Assembly: GCA_964643725.1 (NCBI GenBank)
Contig: CAZXTL010000006.1
Span: 15,804-79,803 of the forward strand
Length of the DNA: 64,000 nt
Reading direction: 5' to 3'
DNA from: DYQY01 sp964643725
Lineage (GTDB): Bacteria > Margulisbacteria > Riflemargulisbacteria > GWF2-35-9 > DYQY01
Shown: piece after piece, positions 1 to 8,261 of the stretch
Layout of the letters: every line of letters starts with the position of its first letter
Position numbering within the stretch: position 1 is the first letter of the stretch
Notes under the pieces: generated by a model
The model's input: only the letters and a program-made list of their open reading frames with translations
What the model was told of the DNA's origin: nothing
Database searches by the model: none
Made by a program: the position numbers and the translations under genes

Positions 1-1478
1 TTGCCGATATTGACTTCTATCAAAAACAATTTCGTATAGTATTAAGAAATTGTGGCGTAATTGACCCTGAAAACATTAATGAATATATTGCAAGAGACGG
101 ATACGTAGCTTTAGAAAAAGCTATCTTCGAAATGACTCCTGATAACATTATTGACGAATTAAAAAAATCAGGACTTAGAGGCAGAGGTGGTGCCGGCTAC
201 CCTACTTGGATGAAATGGAATCTAACAAAACAACAACAAACTGATGAAAAATTTGTTGTCTGTAATGCTGACGAAGGTGACCCTGGTGCATATATGGACA
301 GAAGCACACTTGAGGGTGACCCTCACTCTGTATTAGAGGCAATGGCTATCTGCGGAAAAGCAATTGGCGCAAATAGAGGATTTATCTATATAAGAGCCGA
401 ATATCCTTTAGCTATCGAAAGATTAAAAATTGCAATCAAACAAGCAAAGGAACTAGGTCTTCTTGGAGACAACATATTAGGATCTGATTTTAGTTTTGGT
501 ATAGAAATACGCTTAGGCGCAGGAGCCTTTGTTTGTGGCGAGGAAACTGCCCTACTTAGATCAATAGAAGGAAGCAGAGGAATGCCTACTCCAAGACCAC
601 CATTCCCTTCCGTAAAAGGCTTATGGGGAAAACCAACAGTAATTAACAATGTTGAAACCTTAGCAAATATCCCCGTAATCCTTGTTAAAGGTGGCAAATG
701 GTTTAGCAAAATTGGTACTGAAAACTCAAAAGGAACTAAAGTTTTTGCCTTAACAGGTAAGATTAATAATTCCGGTCTAATCGAAGTACCAATGGGAACA
801 ACACTTAGAGAAATAATTTATGATATCGGTGGAGGAATCAAGGATGGGAAAAAATTCAAAGCTGCTCAATCAGGAGGACCTTCTGGTGGCGTTATTCCGG
901 AACAGTATTTGGACACACCTATAGATTACAACAACTTAACAGCCATCGGGTCAATGATGGGATCAGGCGGACTTATAGTAATGGATGAAGATGACTGTAT
1001 AGTCGATATAATAAAGTTCTATCTCCAATTTACTGTTGATGAATCTTGTGGTAAATGCGCTCCTTGCAGAGTCGGGGGAAAACAACTTCTATCTATTTTA
1101 GAAGATATTACTTCCGGAAAAGGTGATGATTCAAGCATAAAAAAACTAAAGGACATTTCACTTGCAATGAACAATGCTTCCCTTTGTGGACTAGGTCAAA
1201 CAGCAAGCAACCCAGTTATGTCAACTCTAAAGTATTTCATCAACGACTACATTGAACATATAGACCTAAAAAAATGTAGTGCAGGAAAATGTAAATCATT
1301 AATGACTTTTACCATAGCTCCAGATAAATGTATTGGTTGCACTGCTTGTGCTAGAAAATGTCCTGCTAATGCTATTACTGGAATAGTTAAACAAAAACAT
1401 CTAATTGACCAAACAAAATGTATTAAGTGTGGTGCTTGTGTTACAGCGTGTAAGTTTGACGCTGTCATCAAAGGATAA
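1..1478 (+). CDS. hydB: NAD(P)-linked [FeFe] hydrogenase, NuoF-like flavin subunit (5' end outside window)
   Basis: The open frame runs from base 3 with no start codon in view, so the N-terminal part lies left of the window. An in-frame ATG at 132 falls inside the conserved domain and is not the start; the residues before it (KQFRIVLRNCG, then INEYIARDGY) match HydB/HndC proteins. Visible in order: the glycine-rich FMN/NADH fold (GLRGRGGAGYPTWMKW), an SLBB region, the NuoF-type [4Fe-4S] motif (ESCGKCAPC plus a later Cys), and two C-terminal [4Fe-4S] motifs (CIGCTACARKCP, CIKCGACVTAC). Family role: NAD(P)H oxidation or reduction by FMN in trimeric or tetrameric cytoplasmic hydrogenases. hydA follows after 10 nt; a NuoE-like HydC gene would be expected just upstream. 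Confidence 0.93.
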   Translation, partial: ADIDFYQKQFRIVLRNCGVIDPENINEYIARDGYVALEKAIFEMTPDNIIDELKKSGLRGRGGAGYPTWMKWNLTKQQQTDEKFVVCNADEGDPGAYMDRSTLEGDPHSVLEAMAICGKAIGANRGFIYIRAEYPLAIERLKIAIKQAKELGLLGDNILGSDFSFGIEIRLGAGAFVCGEETALLRSIEGSRGMPTPRPPFPSVKGLWGKPTVINNVETLANIPVILVKGGKWFSKIGTENSKGTKVFALTGKINNSGLIEVPMGTTLREIIYDIGGGIKDGKKFKAAQSGGPSGGVIPEQYLDTPIDYNNLTAIGSMMGSGGLIVMDEDDCIVDIIKFYLQFTVDESCGKCAPCRVGGKQLLSILEDITSGKGDDSSIKKLKDISLAMNNASLCGLGQTASNPVMSTLKYFINDYIEHIDLKKCSAGKCKSLMTFTIAPDKCIGCTACARKCPANAITGIVKQKHLIDQTKCIKCGACVTACKFDAVIKG

Positions 1479-1488
1479 GGAGAAACAA

Positions 1489-3246
1489 ATGACTAAAAAG
1501 ACGATCAAAGTTAAAATAAACGAAGAGGAAGTTGAAGTACCAGCAGGAATTTCAATCCTTGATGCAGCTAAAAAGGCTGGAATTAAAATCCCTACACTTT
1601 GTTACCATGAAGATTTACTACCAACTGCCTCTTGTGGCCTTTGCATAGTAAAAATAAAAGGCATGAACAAAAAAGTAAGAGCATGTGCAACTACTGCAGA
1701 AAATGGAATGGAAATAATTACACACGATGCTGAATTATATAATATTCGTAAAATAGTTCTTGAGCTTATTCTTTCTAATCACCCAAATGAATGCTTAACT
1801 TGTCAAAGAAATGGTAAATGTGAACTGCAAACTCTTTCTAAAGAATTCGGAATAAGAGAACAAAATTTTACGCCTATACTAAAAACTAAATCGATAGATA
1901 AATCTACTACGTCTTTAATTTTAGACAGACAAAAGTGTATTTCCTGTGGAAGATGTGTTCAAGTATGCCAAGAAGTACAAGATGTTTGGGCCTTAGAATT
2001 CATAGGCAGAGGATTCAACATGAATATAGCCCCTGCCGGCGACCTACAACTTAATGAAAGTCCCTGCGTAAAGTGTGGCCAATGTAGTGCTCACTGCCCT
2101 GTAGGAGCAATAGTTGAAAAGGACGAAGCTGATAAGGTTCTCGAAGGATTACAGGACATCACAAAACACGCTGTTGTTCAATTCGCTCCAGCAGTAAGAG
2201 TTGCTTTTGGCGAAGGTTTTCAGCATGAGTCAGGAGAAATAGTTACAAATAAAATATACTCTCTTTTAAGAAAACTAGGATTCAAAGCTGTTTTCGACAC
2301 CAACTTCTCGGCTGACCTTACCATTATGGAAGAAGGAGCAGAATTCGTTAATAAATTTGTTAATGACCCAGGAAGTCTCCCTTTAATTACATCTTGTTGC
2401 CCTGGATGGGTAGACTATTTAGAAAAATACTATCCTGACATGATACCGCACTTTTCTACTGCAAAATCGCCTCAGCAAATGCTCAGCGCTTTAGCTAAAA
2501 CGTATTATGCTGAAAAAAACGGAATTGACCCTAAAGATATATTCATGGTTTCTGTTATGCCTTGTACTGCCAAGAAATATGAAATATCAAGAGATGAATA
2601 CATGTCATCAAGCGGCATTCAAGATACCGACGTTGTTCTAACTACCAGAGAACTTGTAAGAATGACAAAATCTTCAGGCATCATTTTTGACGCCTTACCA
2701 GAAGGAAAAGCAGATACCATCCTTGGAGAATATACTGGTGCAGGAACTATTTTCGGAGTTACTGGTGGAGTTATGGAAGCAGCAATTAGATCTGCTTATT
2801 ACCTAATAACTAAAGAAGACCTAGCTGAAGTTAATATTACTCCTGTAAGAGGACTTAAAGGTGTAAAAGAAGCTGAAATAGATATAAAAGGAACTAAAGT
2901 AAGAGTTGCAGTAGCTCACGGACTCAGTAATGTTAAAAAAGTAATGAACAAAGTTAAGGAAGCAAAAGCTAAGGGCGAAGAAACACCTTGGCATTTTATC
3001 GAAGTAATGGCTTGTGTTGGAGGTTGCATTGGCGGAGGCGGACAACCATATGGCGTTACAAATACCATTAGAAACAAAAGAACTGAAGGCATCTACACTG
3101 ATGACAAAAAGTCTAAAGCAAGATGTTCACACCATAATCCTATGGTGCAAAAGGTATATGAAGAATTTCTTGACCATCCAAATAGCCATAAGGCACACGA
3201 ATTACTTCATACTAGCTACACGCACAGACCAGTTTACTTAAAGTAA
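1489..3246 (+). CDS. hydA: [FeFe] hydrogenase catalytic subunit HydA/HndD type
   Basis: I place the start at the ATG at 1489, which follows AAGGAG with good spacing; an upstream in-frame ATG at 1405 lies inside hydB. The product has 585 residues. Residues C38, C49, C52 and C66 form the N-terminal [2Fe-2S] site. H98, C102, C105 and C111 form the His-ligated [4Fe-4S] site. Two further clusters lie around residues 150-160 and 193-203. The H-cluster motifs are TSCCPGW (301), MPCTAKKYE (358) and MACVGGCIGGGGQP (507). The third usually reads MACPGGC, so Val replaces Pro. Together with hydB this suggests a soluble hydrogenase that uses NAD(P)H and possibly ferredoxin. A terminator follows. Confidence 0.95.
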   Translation: MTKKTIKVKINEEEVEVPAGISILDAAKKAGIKIPTLCYHEDLLPTASCGLCIVKIKGMNKKVRACATTAENGMEIITHDAELYNIRKIVLELILSNHPNECLTCQRNGKCELQTLSKEFGIREQNFTPILKTKSIDKSTTSLILDRQKCISCGRCVQVCQEVQDVWALEFIGRGFNMNIAPAGDLQLNESPCVKCGQCSAHCPVGAIVEKDEADKVLEGLQDITKHAVVQFAPAVRVAFGEGFQHESGEIVTNKIYSLLRKLGFKAVFDTNFSADLTIMEEGAEFVNKFVNDPGSLPLITSCCPGWVDYLEKYYPDMIPHFSTAKSPQQMLSALAKTYYAEKNGIDPKDIFMVSVMPCTAKKYEISRDEYMSSSGIQDTDVVLTTRELVRMTKSSGIIFDALPEGKADTILGEYTGAGTIFGVTGGVMEAAIRSAYYLITKEDLAEVNITPVRGLKGVKEAEIDIKGTKVRVAVAHGLSNVKKVMNKVKEAKAKGEETPWHFIEVMACVGGCIGGGGQPYGVTNTIRNKRTEGIYTDDKKSKARCSHHNPMVQKVYEEFLDHPNSHKAHELLHTSYTHRPVYLK

Positions 3247-3258
3247 TTAGCATTTAAT

Positions 3259-3290
3259 AAATCCCAGTCTCCGACTGGGATTTATTTTAT
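3259..3290 (+). terminator. Rho-independent terminator after hydA
   Basis: A perfect 11-bp stem, AAATCCCAGTC with GACTGGGATTT, encloses a 3-nt loop and is followed by TTTATTTTAT. It sits 13 nt after the hydA stop and separates the hydrogenase operon from the TrpR-like gene. Confidence 0.85.
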
Positions 3291-3296
3291 CCTCAT

Positions 3297-3314
3297 GTTA
3301 CTATTAAGAGTAAC
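3297..3314. promoter_or_regulatory. Operator-like palindrome before the TrpR-like gene
   Basis: An 18-nt near-perfect palindrome, GTTACT-A-TTAA-G-AGTAAC, has 6-bp outer arms and a TTAA centre. It lies 14 nt before the start of a TrpR-family gene, ahead of the ribosome binding site (AAAGGA, 3317-3322). Classical trp operators also carry ACT...TTAA...AGT symmetry, but with longer inner spacing. Autoregulation is an inference. Confidence 0.45.
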
Positions 3315-3328
3315 CGAAAGGATTTTAA

Positions 3329-3592
3329 ATGTTAAATAGCTACAACGAACTAATAAACACTTTCTCAACAATAACTAATAAAGAGGAAATGCAAAAATTT
3401 CTAGAAGAAATACTTACTGACAAAGAAAGAAATTCACTTGCTCTCAGATGGCAACTCATGAAAGACCTTAATGCTGGCAAAAGCCAAAGAGAAATAGCAA
3501 GCGACTACCATATGAGTCTTTGCAAAATAACCAGAGGGTCTAAAATCTTAAAAGACACTAACTCTATCTGCAAAAAATACATTAACCAATAA
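3329..3592 (+). CDS. TrpR/YerC-family helix-turn-helix repressor
   Basis: The product has 87 residues, near the usual size of this family. The centre reads LTDKERNSLALRWQLM, then SQREIASDYHMSLCKITRG, which is the TrpR DNA-reading helix-turn-helix ending in the characteristic ITRGS. The start has a good ribosome binding site (AAAGGA, 6-nt spacing). Family members bind palindromic operators, some with tryptophan as co-repressor; I cannot tell from the sequence whether tryptophan is bound here. No trp biosynthesis gene is visible in the window, so its targets are unknown apart from the palindrome just upstream. It stands alone between a terminator and a glycosyltransferase. Confidence 0.8.
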   Translation: MLNSYNELINTFSTITNKEEMQKFLEEILTDKERNSLALRWQLMKDLNAGKSQREIASDYHMSLCKITRGSKILKDTNSICKKYINQ

Positions 3593-3670
3593 GTTCATTA
3601 TTGACTAAATTACGGTTTTCAAATAATCTATACGAGGTAAATCTTACGCAAAATCTAAGGAGCTATACAA

Positions 3671-4828
3671 ATGGTAGAAAATAAAAGTTCACAGAGAAGT
3701 TTTGAACCAATGATCTCAATAATAATCCCAGTTAGAAACGCAGAAAGAACTCTAAAAACAACTTTTGAGTACATGAGCAACATTGACTATCCAAGAGAAA
3801 AAATGGAACTAATCATGGCTGATGGAGACTCAACAGATACTACAGTTGACATCATTAAAGACTTTCAGAAAAAAAACAAATGGGTAAAGTTCGTACAAGT
3901 TAAAAACTGTAAGACACCAGGACACGCAAGAAATGCTGCAATTAAAGAAGTTACAGGTGCTTACGTATTATTTACTGATGGAGATTGTGCCCCAAAACCT
4001 AATTGGGCATATGAACTAGTAAAACCTTTCAAGAATGATGAAGTTGGCGGAGTTGGCGGAGAAGTTCTTACACTAAGAGTAGAGCCTGACAACTGGACTG
4101 AGTCTTATTGTGAACAAACATTCTTTCTAAGCCCAAGAGGCAGATGCGGGATACAAAACTCAGGAATGATGCCTACTATTACAAAGGGTTACCCACATGA
4201 AGTAAATGGTGGCGACAACAGCCCATTCTTTGCAACAGCTAACTTTGCTGTAAGCACAGAAGCAATCAAGAAGATTGGTGGTGAATTCTGGGACCAACCT
4301 ACTGGAGAAGACGTAGATTTCTCTTTTAGAATAATGGAAGCTGGATACAAGCTATATTACTCTAAGGAAGCTGTTGTAAGTCACATGCATAGAGTTAGCT
4401 TAGAACAATTCAAAAAACAATACTATGGTTATGGTTATGGCCACCCACTTCTAATTAATAAACATGCCAAAACAAAAGGATTAGAAATTTATATTCAATA
4501 TGGAAAAATCAATTTCATGATTCCTTTTCCAAAGAAAGGCATTATCCATGTTGGAAACTTCCATATGATGAGATTATCTTTCGCTGTAGCTATTATTAGT
4601 TCAATATTAAGTATATTATTTAACATTCTTGGAGGGCTCTCAACAATCTCCATCCTTTCCTTGCTATTCTTCTCAGCACTTTACTTCCGTCCTATTCTAA
4701 AACTAAAGCCACTTAATAAATTCTTTACTTTTGCAAAAATTAGATATGCATCAAATAAAGCATTTTATCAAGGTGCTAAAGACGGACAAAAAGTGTTTAA
4801 TGCTATCTGCATTGAACCAAGCTGGTAA
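3671..4828 (+). CDS. Membrane-attached family 2 glycosyltransferase
   Basis: The start follows AAGGAG. The N-terminal 230 residues have the GT-A fold pattern of GT2 enzymes: MISIIIPVRNAE at the start, a nucleotide-binding DGDS turn, the metal-binding DGDCAP near residue 100, and the acceptor-side motif GEDVDFSFR near 215. About 90 residues from the C-terminus lie hydrophobic segments (MRLSFAVAIISSILSILF, then SILSLLFFSALYF), so it probably sits on the cytoplasmic face of the inner membrane. The sugar donor cannot be read from sequence. It probably acts on an exopolysaccharide or glycolipid. A GH94 enzyme follows after a 145-nt gap holding palindromic repeats, so co-transcription is uncertain. 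Confidence 0.8.
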   Translation: MVENKSSQRSFEPMISIIIPVRNAERTLKTTFEYMSNIDYPREKMELIMADGDSTDTTVDIIKDFQKKNKWVKFVQVKNCKTPGHARNAAIKEVTGAYVLFTDGDCAPKPNWAYELVKPFKNDEVGGVGGEVLTLRVEPDNWTESYCEQTFFLSPRGRCGIQNSGMMPTITKGYPHEVNGGDNSPFFATANFAVSTEAIKKIGGEFWDQPTGEDVDFSFRIMEAGYKLYYSKEAVVSHMHRVSLEQFKKQYYGYGYGHPLLINKHAKTKGLEIYIQYGKINFMIPFPKKGIIHVGNFHMMRLSFAVAIISSILSILFNILGGLSTISILSLLFFSALYFRPILKLKPLNKFFTFAKIRYASNKAFYQGAKDGQKVFNAICIEPSW

Positions 4829-4830
4829 GC

Positions 4831-4909
4831 AGCCCCCTCTGCCCTTTGGGCATCTCCCCCTAAAAGGGGAGAAAAAGATTGATATTAAACCCTCTCTTTT
4901 AGGAGAGGG
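4831..4909. repeat. Dispersed intergenic palindrome cluster (CCCTCTCC family)
   Basis: Between the glycosyltransferase and the GH94 gene lie two hairpins: CTCCCC-CTAAAA-GGGGAG at 4854-4871 and CCCTCTC-TTTTAG-GAGAGGG at 4890-4909. Close relatives occur at 11364-11495 and 55448-55467. This is the kind of mobile, non-coding palindromic repeat often seen in intergenic DNA; no coding potential is seen. Confidence 0.6.
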
Positions 4910-4973
4910 TGGCTGTAAAAAATAAGTAAAAAAATCTTGGCAGATTCAGCCGGGAGAGGTTAAGGAGTAACTA

Positions 4974-7388
4974 ATGACAAAGTATGGATATTTCGATGAC
5001 GACAATTATGAATATGTTATAACAAACCCTAAAACACCTGTTAAATGGATAAACTACGTAGGAACACTTGATTTTGGTGGCATCGTAGACCATACCGGTG
5101 GGTCAATCATATGCAAGAAAGATCCTGCCCTAAATAGAATCGTAAAATACATACCACAGTTACCTTCTTCTGATTTCAAAGGAGAATCTCTATACATTAG
5201 AATCAAAGAAAAAGACGGATACAAGGTATTCTCTCCTTTCTTTGTCCCTACTCTTGATAAATATGACCTTTATGAATGCCATGTTGGTTGCTCTTACCAA
5301 ACAATAATTTCTGAATTCTATGGAATCAGAACTGAAGTTAAAATCTTTGTTCCAGCAAATGAACAAGTAGTTATAAGAGATATAAAAGTAACTAACTTAA
5401 ATGCTGCAGATGTCGAACTAGATATAATCCCAGTAATTGAATATACTCACTTTGACTCACTAAAACAATTTACAAATGCTGACTGGGTTCCACAAACAAT
5501 GACAGTCGATGCTATAAAAGAAAAAGAAGGAACTGTTATTCATAAACAATATGCTTTTATGAAAAGAGATACAGCAGTAAATCTCTTTACTTCTAACTGC
5601 AAAGTAGATTCCTTTGAAACAGATAGAAAAAAATTCCTTGGTGATAATGAATACGGAAGTTGGAAAAATCCTCTTTCCTTACAGGAATCATCACTTTCCA
5701 ACTATGAAACAAGAAGAGGCGATAATATTAGTGCTCTACTTCACAAAATGGGCAACGTAAAAAAAGGACAAACAGTTAGAGTTATAACCTTACTTACCCA
5801 ACAAGACAACATTGAAATGGCAATGCCAATAATAAATAAATTCAGACAAGAAAAGAATGTTGATAAAGCCTTTAATGACCTAAAAACATTTTGGCAAGAT
5901 TATTTCTCTTATCAACAAGTTGATACTCCTGACAAGGCATTTAATTCTATGGTTAATGTTCACAACCCAAGACAATGTCATACAACTTACAACTGGTCTA
6001 GATATCTATCTCTATACCAATTAGGACTAGGCTCAGACAGAGGAATTGGTTTCCGTGACAGTTCACAAGACACCATGGGAATTATGTCCAATATGCCAGA
6101 AAAAGGTAAAAAGCTTATTAAAAACCTATTAAGTGTTCAAAGACCAGACGGCTCTGCCATGCATCAATACTTTCCTTTAACTATGGAAGCAAATGAAGGT
6201 GATTCCAGAGAAGAAGCAGGACACAAGTTTTATGGCGACGATCATCTTTGGATAGTACTAGCTGTATCTGCTTACCTTAAAGAAACAGGTGACTATGACT
6301 TCCTAGGTGAAGAAATAACTTTCTATGAAAAGAAAACTCCAGTTGAAAACAGAGAAAAAGGAACTGTCTTAGAACACCTAAAAAGATCACTTAATTTTAC
6401 TAAAACCAATACAGGCCAACATGGATTACCTTTACTTGGATTTGCTGATTGGAACGATACCGTTAACCTTAAAGGTAAAGCCGAAAGTATGTTCAATGCT
6501 AACCTTTATGGTGTTGCCTTAAAAGAAATCATGGATCTTCTAGATTACATGCATGATGACAAATCGGTTAATGAATACAAAAAGGACTATGAGTTCATGA
6601 AAGATTTATACAATAAATCAGCTTGGGATGGAGAATGGTATATGCGCTACTTCCAAGAAGATGGCACACCATTAGGTTCAAACAAAAACACCAACGGGAA
6701 AATCTATACTAATGGTCAATCATGGCCAGTACTCTCAGGCTTTGCACCAAAAGAAAGAGCTGAAAAAGCGCTGAATTCTGTTAATAAGCTTCTTAATACC
6801 AAATTCGGAATAAAACTAAGTTATCCTGGATTTAATGGTTTTGACTGGAGAGTTGGCGGAATATCAACCTACCCTCCTGGAGCCAAAGAAAACGGTGGCA
6901 TCTTCTTACATGCTAACCCTTGGGTAATGATTGCTGAGACAATGATGGGTAATGGAGAGCGTGCCTTCCAATATTATAATCAGATTAATCCAGCATCAAA
7001 AAACGACATTATAGATTCTTTTGAATGTGAACCTTACTCATATCCACAAAATATTCTTGGAGATGAACATCCACAATTTGGTTTAGCTAGAAACAGTTGG
7101 TTGTCAGGAACATCTTCTTGGACATACCAAGCAGCAACTAAATACATCTGTGGTTTAATGCCTACTCACCTTGGATTAAAGGTTGACCCTTGTATCCCTA
7201 AAGAATGGGATGGTTTCTCTGCTACTAGAAAATTCAGAGGTGCTACTTATAAGATAACTGTTAAGAATCCAAATAATGTATGTAAAGGCGTTAAGTCCTT
7301 TAAAGTTGATGGCAAAGAACTAGCAGGCAATATTGCTCCTGCATTTACTGATGGGAAAGAACATAAAATAGAAGTAGTTTTAGGATAG
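4974..7388 (+). CDS. Glycoside hydrolase family 94 (cellobiose-phosphorylase-like)
   Basis: The product has 804 residues, the normal length for GH94 inverting phosphorylases such as cellobiose or chitobiose phosphorylase. The N-terminal beta-sandwich (about 1-270) leads into an (alpha/alpha)6 barrel. Barrel motifs include GIGFRDSSQD near 365 and GFADWNDT at 489-496; the Asp of WND (residue 495) aligns with the general acid of the family. The enzyme would split a beta-linked disaccharide with phosphate, yielding a sugar 1-phosphate without spending ATP. No signal peptide is seen, so it is cytoplasmic. Substrate is not predictable with confidence. AAGGAG precedes the start and a two-way terminator follows. 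Confidence 0.87.
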   Translation: MTKYGYFDDDNYEYVITNPKTPVKWINYVGTLDFGGIVDHTGGSIICKKDPALNRIVKYIPQLPSSDFKGESLYIRIKEKDGYKVFSPFFVPTLDKYDLYECHVGCSYQTIISEFYGIRTEVKIFVPANEQVVIRDIKVTNLNAADVELDIIPVIEYTHFDSLKQFTNADWVPQTMTVDAIKEKEGTVIHKQYAFMKRDTAVNLFTSNCKVDSFETDRKKFLGDNEYGSWKNPLSLQESSLSNYETRRGDNISALLHKMGNVKKGQTVRVITLLTQQDNIEMAMPIINKFRQEKNVDKAFNDLKTFWQDYFSYQQVDTPDKAFNSMVNVHNPRQCHTTYNWSRYLSLYQLGLGSDRGIGFRDSSQDTMGIMSNMPEKGKKLIKNLLSVQRPDGSAMHQYFPLTMEANEGDSREEAGHKFYGDDHLWIVLAVSAYLKETGDYDFLGEEITFYEKKTPVENREKGTVLEHLKRSLNFTKTNTGQHGLPLLGFADWNDTVNLKGKAESMFNANLYGVALKEIMDLLDYMHDDKSVNEYKKDYEFMKDLYNKSAWDGEWYMRYFQEDGTPLGSNKNTNGKIYTNGQSWPVLSGFAPKERAEKALNSVNKLLNTKFGIKLSYPGFNGFDWRVGGISTYPPGAKENGGIFLHANPWVMIAETMMGNGERAFQYYNQINPASKNDIIDSFECEPYSYPQNILGDEHPQFGLARNSWLSGTSSWTYQAATKYICGLMPTHLGLKVDPCIPKEWDGFSATRKFRGATYKITVKNPNNVCKGVKSFKVDGKELAGNIAPAFTDGKEHKIEVVLG

Positions 7389-7416
7389 AAGTCTCAACTA
7401 GCTCGACTTAAAAGTA

Positions 7417-7450
7417 AAAAGCCCTGGCGATGCAGGGCTTTTGTGCTTTT
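7417..7450. terminator. Bidirectional terminator between convergent genes
   Basis: A 10-bp perfect stem, AAAAGCCCTG with CAGGGCTTTT, has a 6-nt loop and T-rich sequence on both strands. It separates the GH94 gene (plus) from the orphan gene cluster (minus). Confidence 0.8.
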
Positions 7451-7453
7451 AAT

Positions 7454-7873
7454 TTATTCACCTAAATAACCTGTTGAACCTTGTGTTGCTTGTGGTGGCA
7501 ATCCTAATAAAGCAGCAATAAACCTTGAATTTGATTTCATTGTTTTTAAAGACTCATGTTGCAATACATTATTATCATCAATTTCTTTAGCTAATTTTTC
7601 TACAACTTCTTCTGCATCGTCTGTGGAAAATGATGTATCAAGCATCCCATTAAGTAATAACTTTATTGTATCTCCAACTCCTTGCTTAATCTCAACTCCT
7701 AAATTATTAGCTATATGAAACAAAACACCTGATGGTGTAGCTGATAATATTTTATTGATATCTTCTTTTGATAAATTTCTAGTATTATTTACACCTGCCT
7801 GCGTTAAAACAGCTTTTGTTAAATCATTAACATTTGCAATCGCAGCACCCTGATTACTTGTTATTCCAACCAT
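7454..7873 (-). CDS. Orphan protein, last gene of a three-gene cluster
   Basis: I do not recognise this 139-residue protein. It is soluble, with no signal peptide or membrane segment. It contains predicted amphipathic helices (KEDINKILSATPSGVLFHIA, then DDAEEVVEKLAKEIDDNNVL) and a Gly/Pro/Gln-rich tail. Its first residues, MVGI, resemble the MVGV start of the first gene of the cluster. The start follows AAAGGGGG. It lies 2 nt after the preceding gene, so the two are surely co-transcribed. Function unknown; no domain suggests a pathway. Confidence 0.6.
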   Translation of the reverse strand: MVGITSNQGAAIANVNDLTKAVLTQAGVNNTRNLSKEDINKILSATPSGVLFHIANNLGVEIKQGVGDTIKLLLNGMLDTSFSTDDAEEVVEKLAKEIDDNNVLQHESLKTMKSNSRFIAALLGLPPQATQGSTGYLGE

Positions 7874-7875
7874 AT

Positions 7876-8229
7876 CTATACCCCCTTTATATTAATTGTT
7901 ATTGTTTTCCTGTTTTTTTCAGCAAATTCTTTTAATACTCTTTTAATCACTACCTTGCCATTCACAGAATTTATTGGCTCGTTATTTTTAAAGACTCCTT
8001 TATCATCTTTAAACAGCTCATACCTAAACTCACTTCTTTTCCCTTGATAGATTATTAACATTGAATCTATCGTATCTATAATATAAAAAAATTCTCCTTG
8101 TAAATAAGAATCATATCCAATATAAATGGTTCCTGCCTTATGCCCTGCAACTGAATCTTTGCCACCATTCTGCATCACGGAATCTAAATAACCTCTTTCT
8201 AAAAGATTATCAACATTAACTATTTCCAC
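7876..8229 (-). CDS. Orphan small protein, middle gene of cluster
   Basis: This 117-residue protein is not recognised. The start is GTG, preceded by AAAGGGGGT, the same strong ribosome-binding pattern seen at all three genes of the cluster. The sequence is rich in beta-strand-like stretches (GTIYIGYDSYLQGEFFYIID, then SMLIIYQGKRSEFRYELF) and ends in a basic segment. There is no signal peptide. Such a pattern would fit a small beta-rich adaptor or chaperone, but nothing identifies a partner. The next gene begins 2 nt downstream. Confidence 0.55.
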   Translation of the reverse strand: MEIVNVDNLLERGYLDSVMQNGGKDSVAGHKAGTIYIGYDSYLQGEFFYIIDTIDSMLIIYQGKRSEFRYELFKDDKGVFKNNEPINSVNGKVVIKRVLKEFAEKNRKTITINIKGV

Positions 8230-8261
8230 TATTCACACCCCCTTTATTATTTACTTCTTAT

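Noticed and set aside
1405..1488. Start of hydA at the upstream in-frame ATG
   Set aside because: This would overlap the hydB iron-sulfur domain; the ATG at 1489 has a perfect AAGGAG and matches the family N-terminus.
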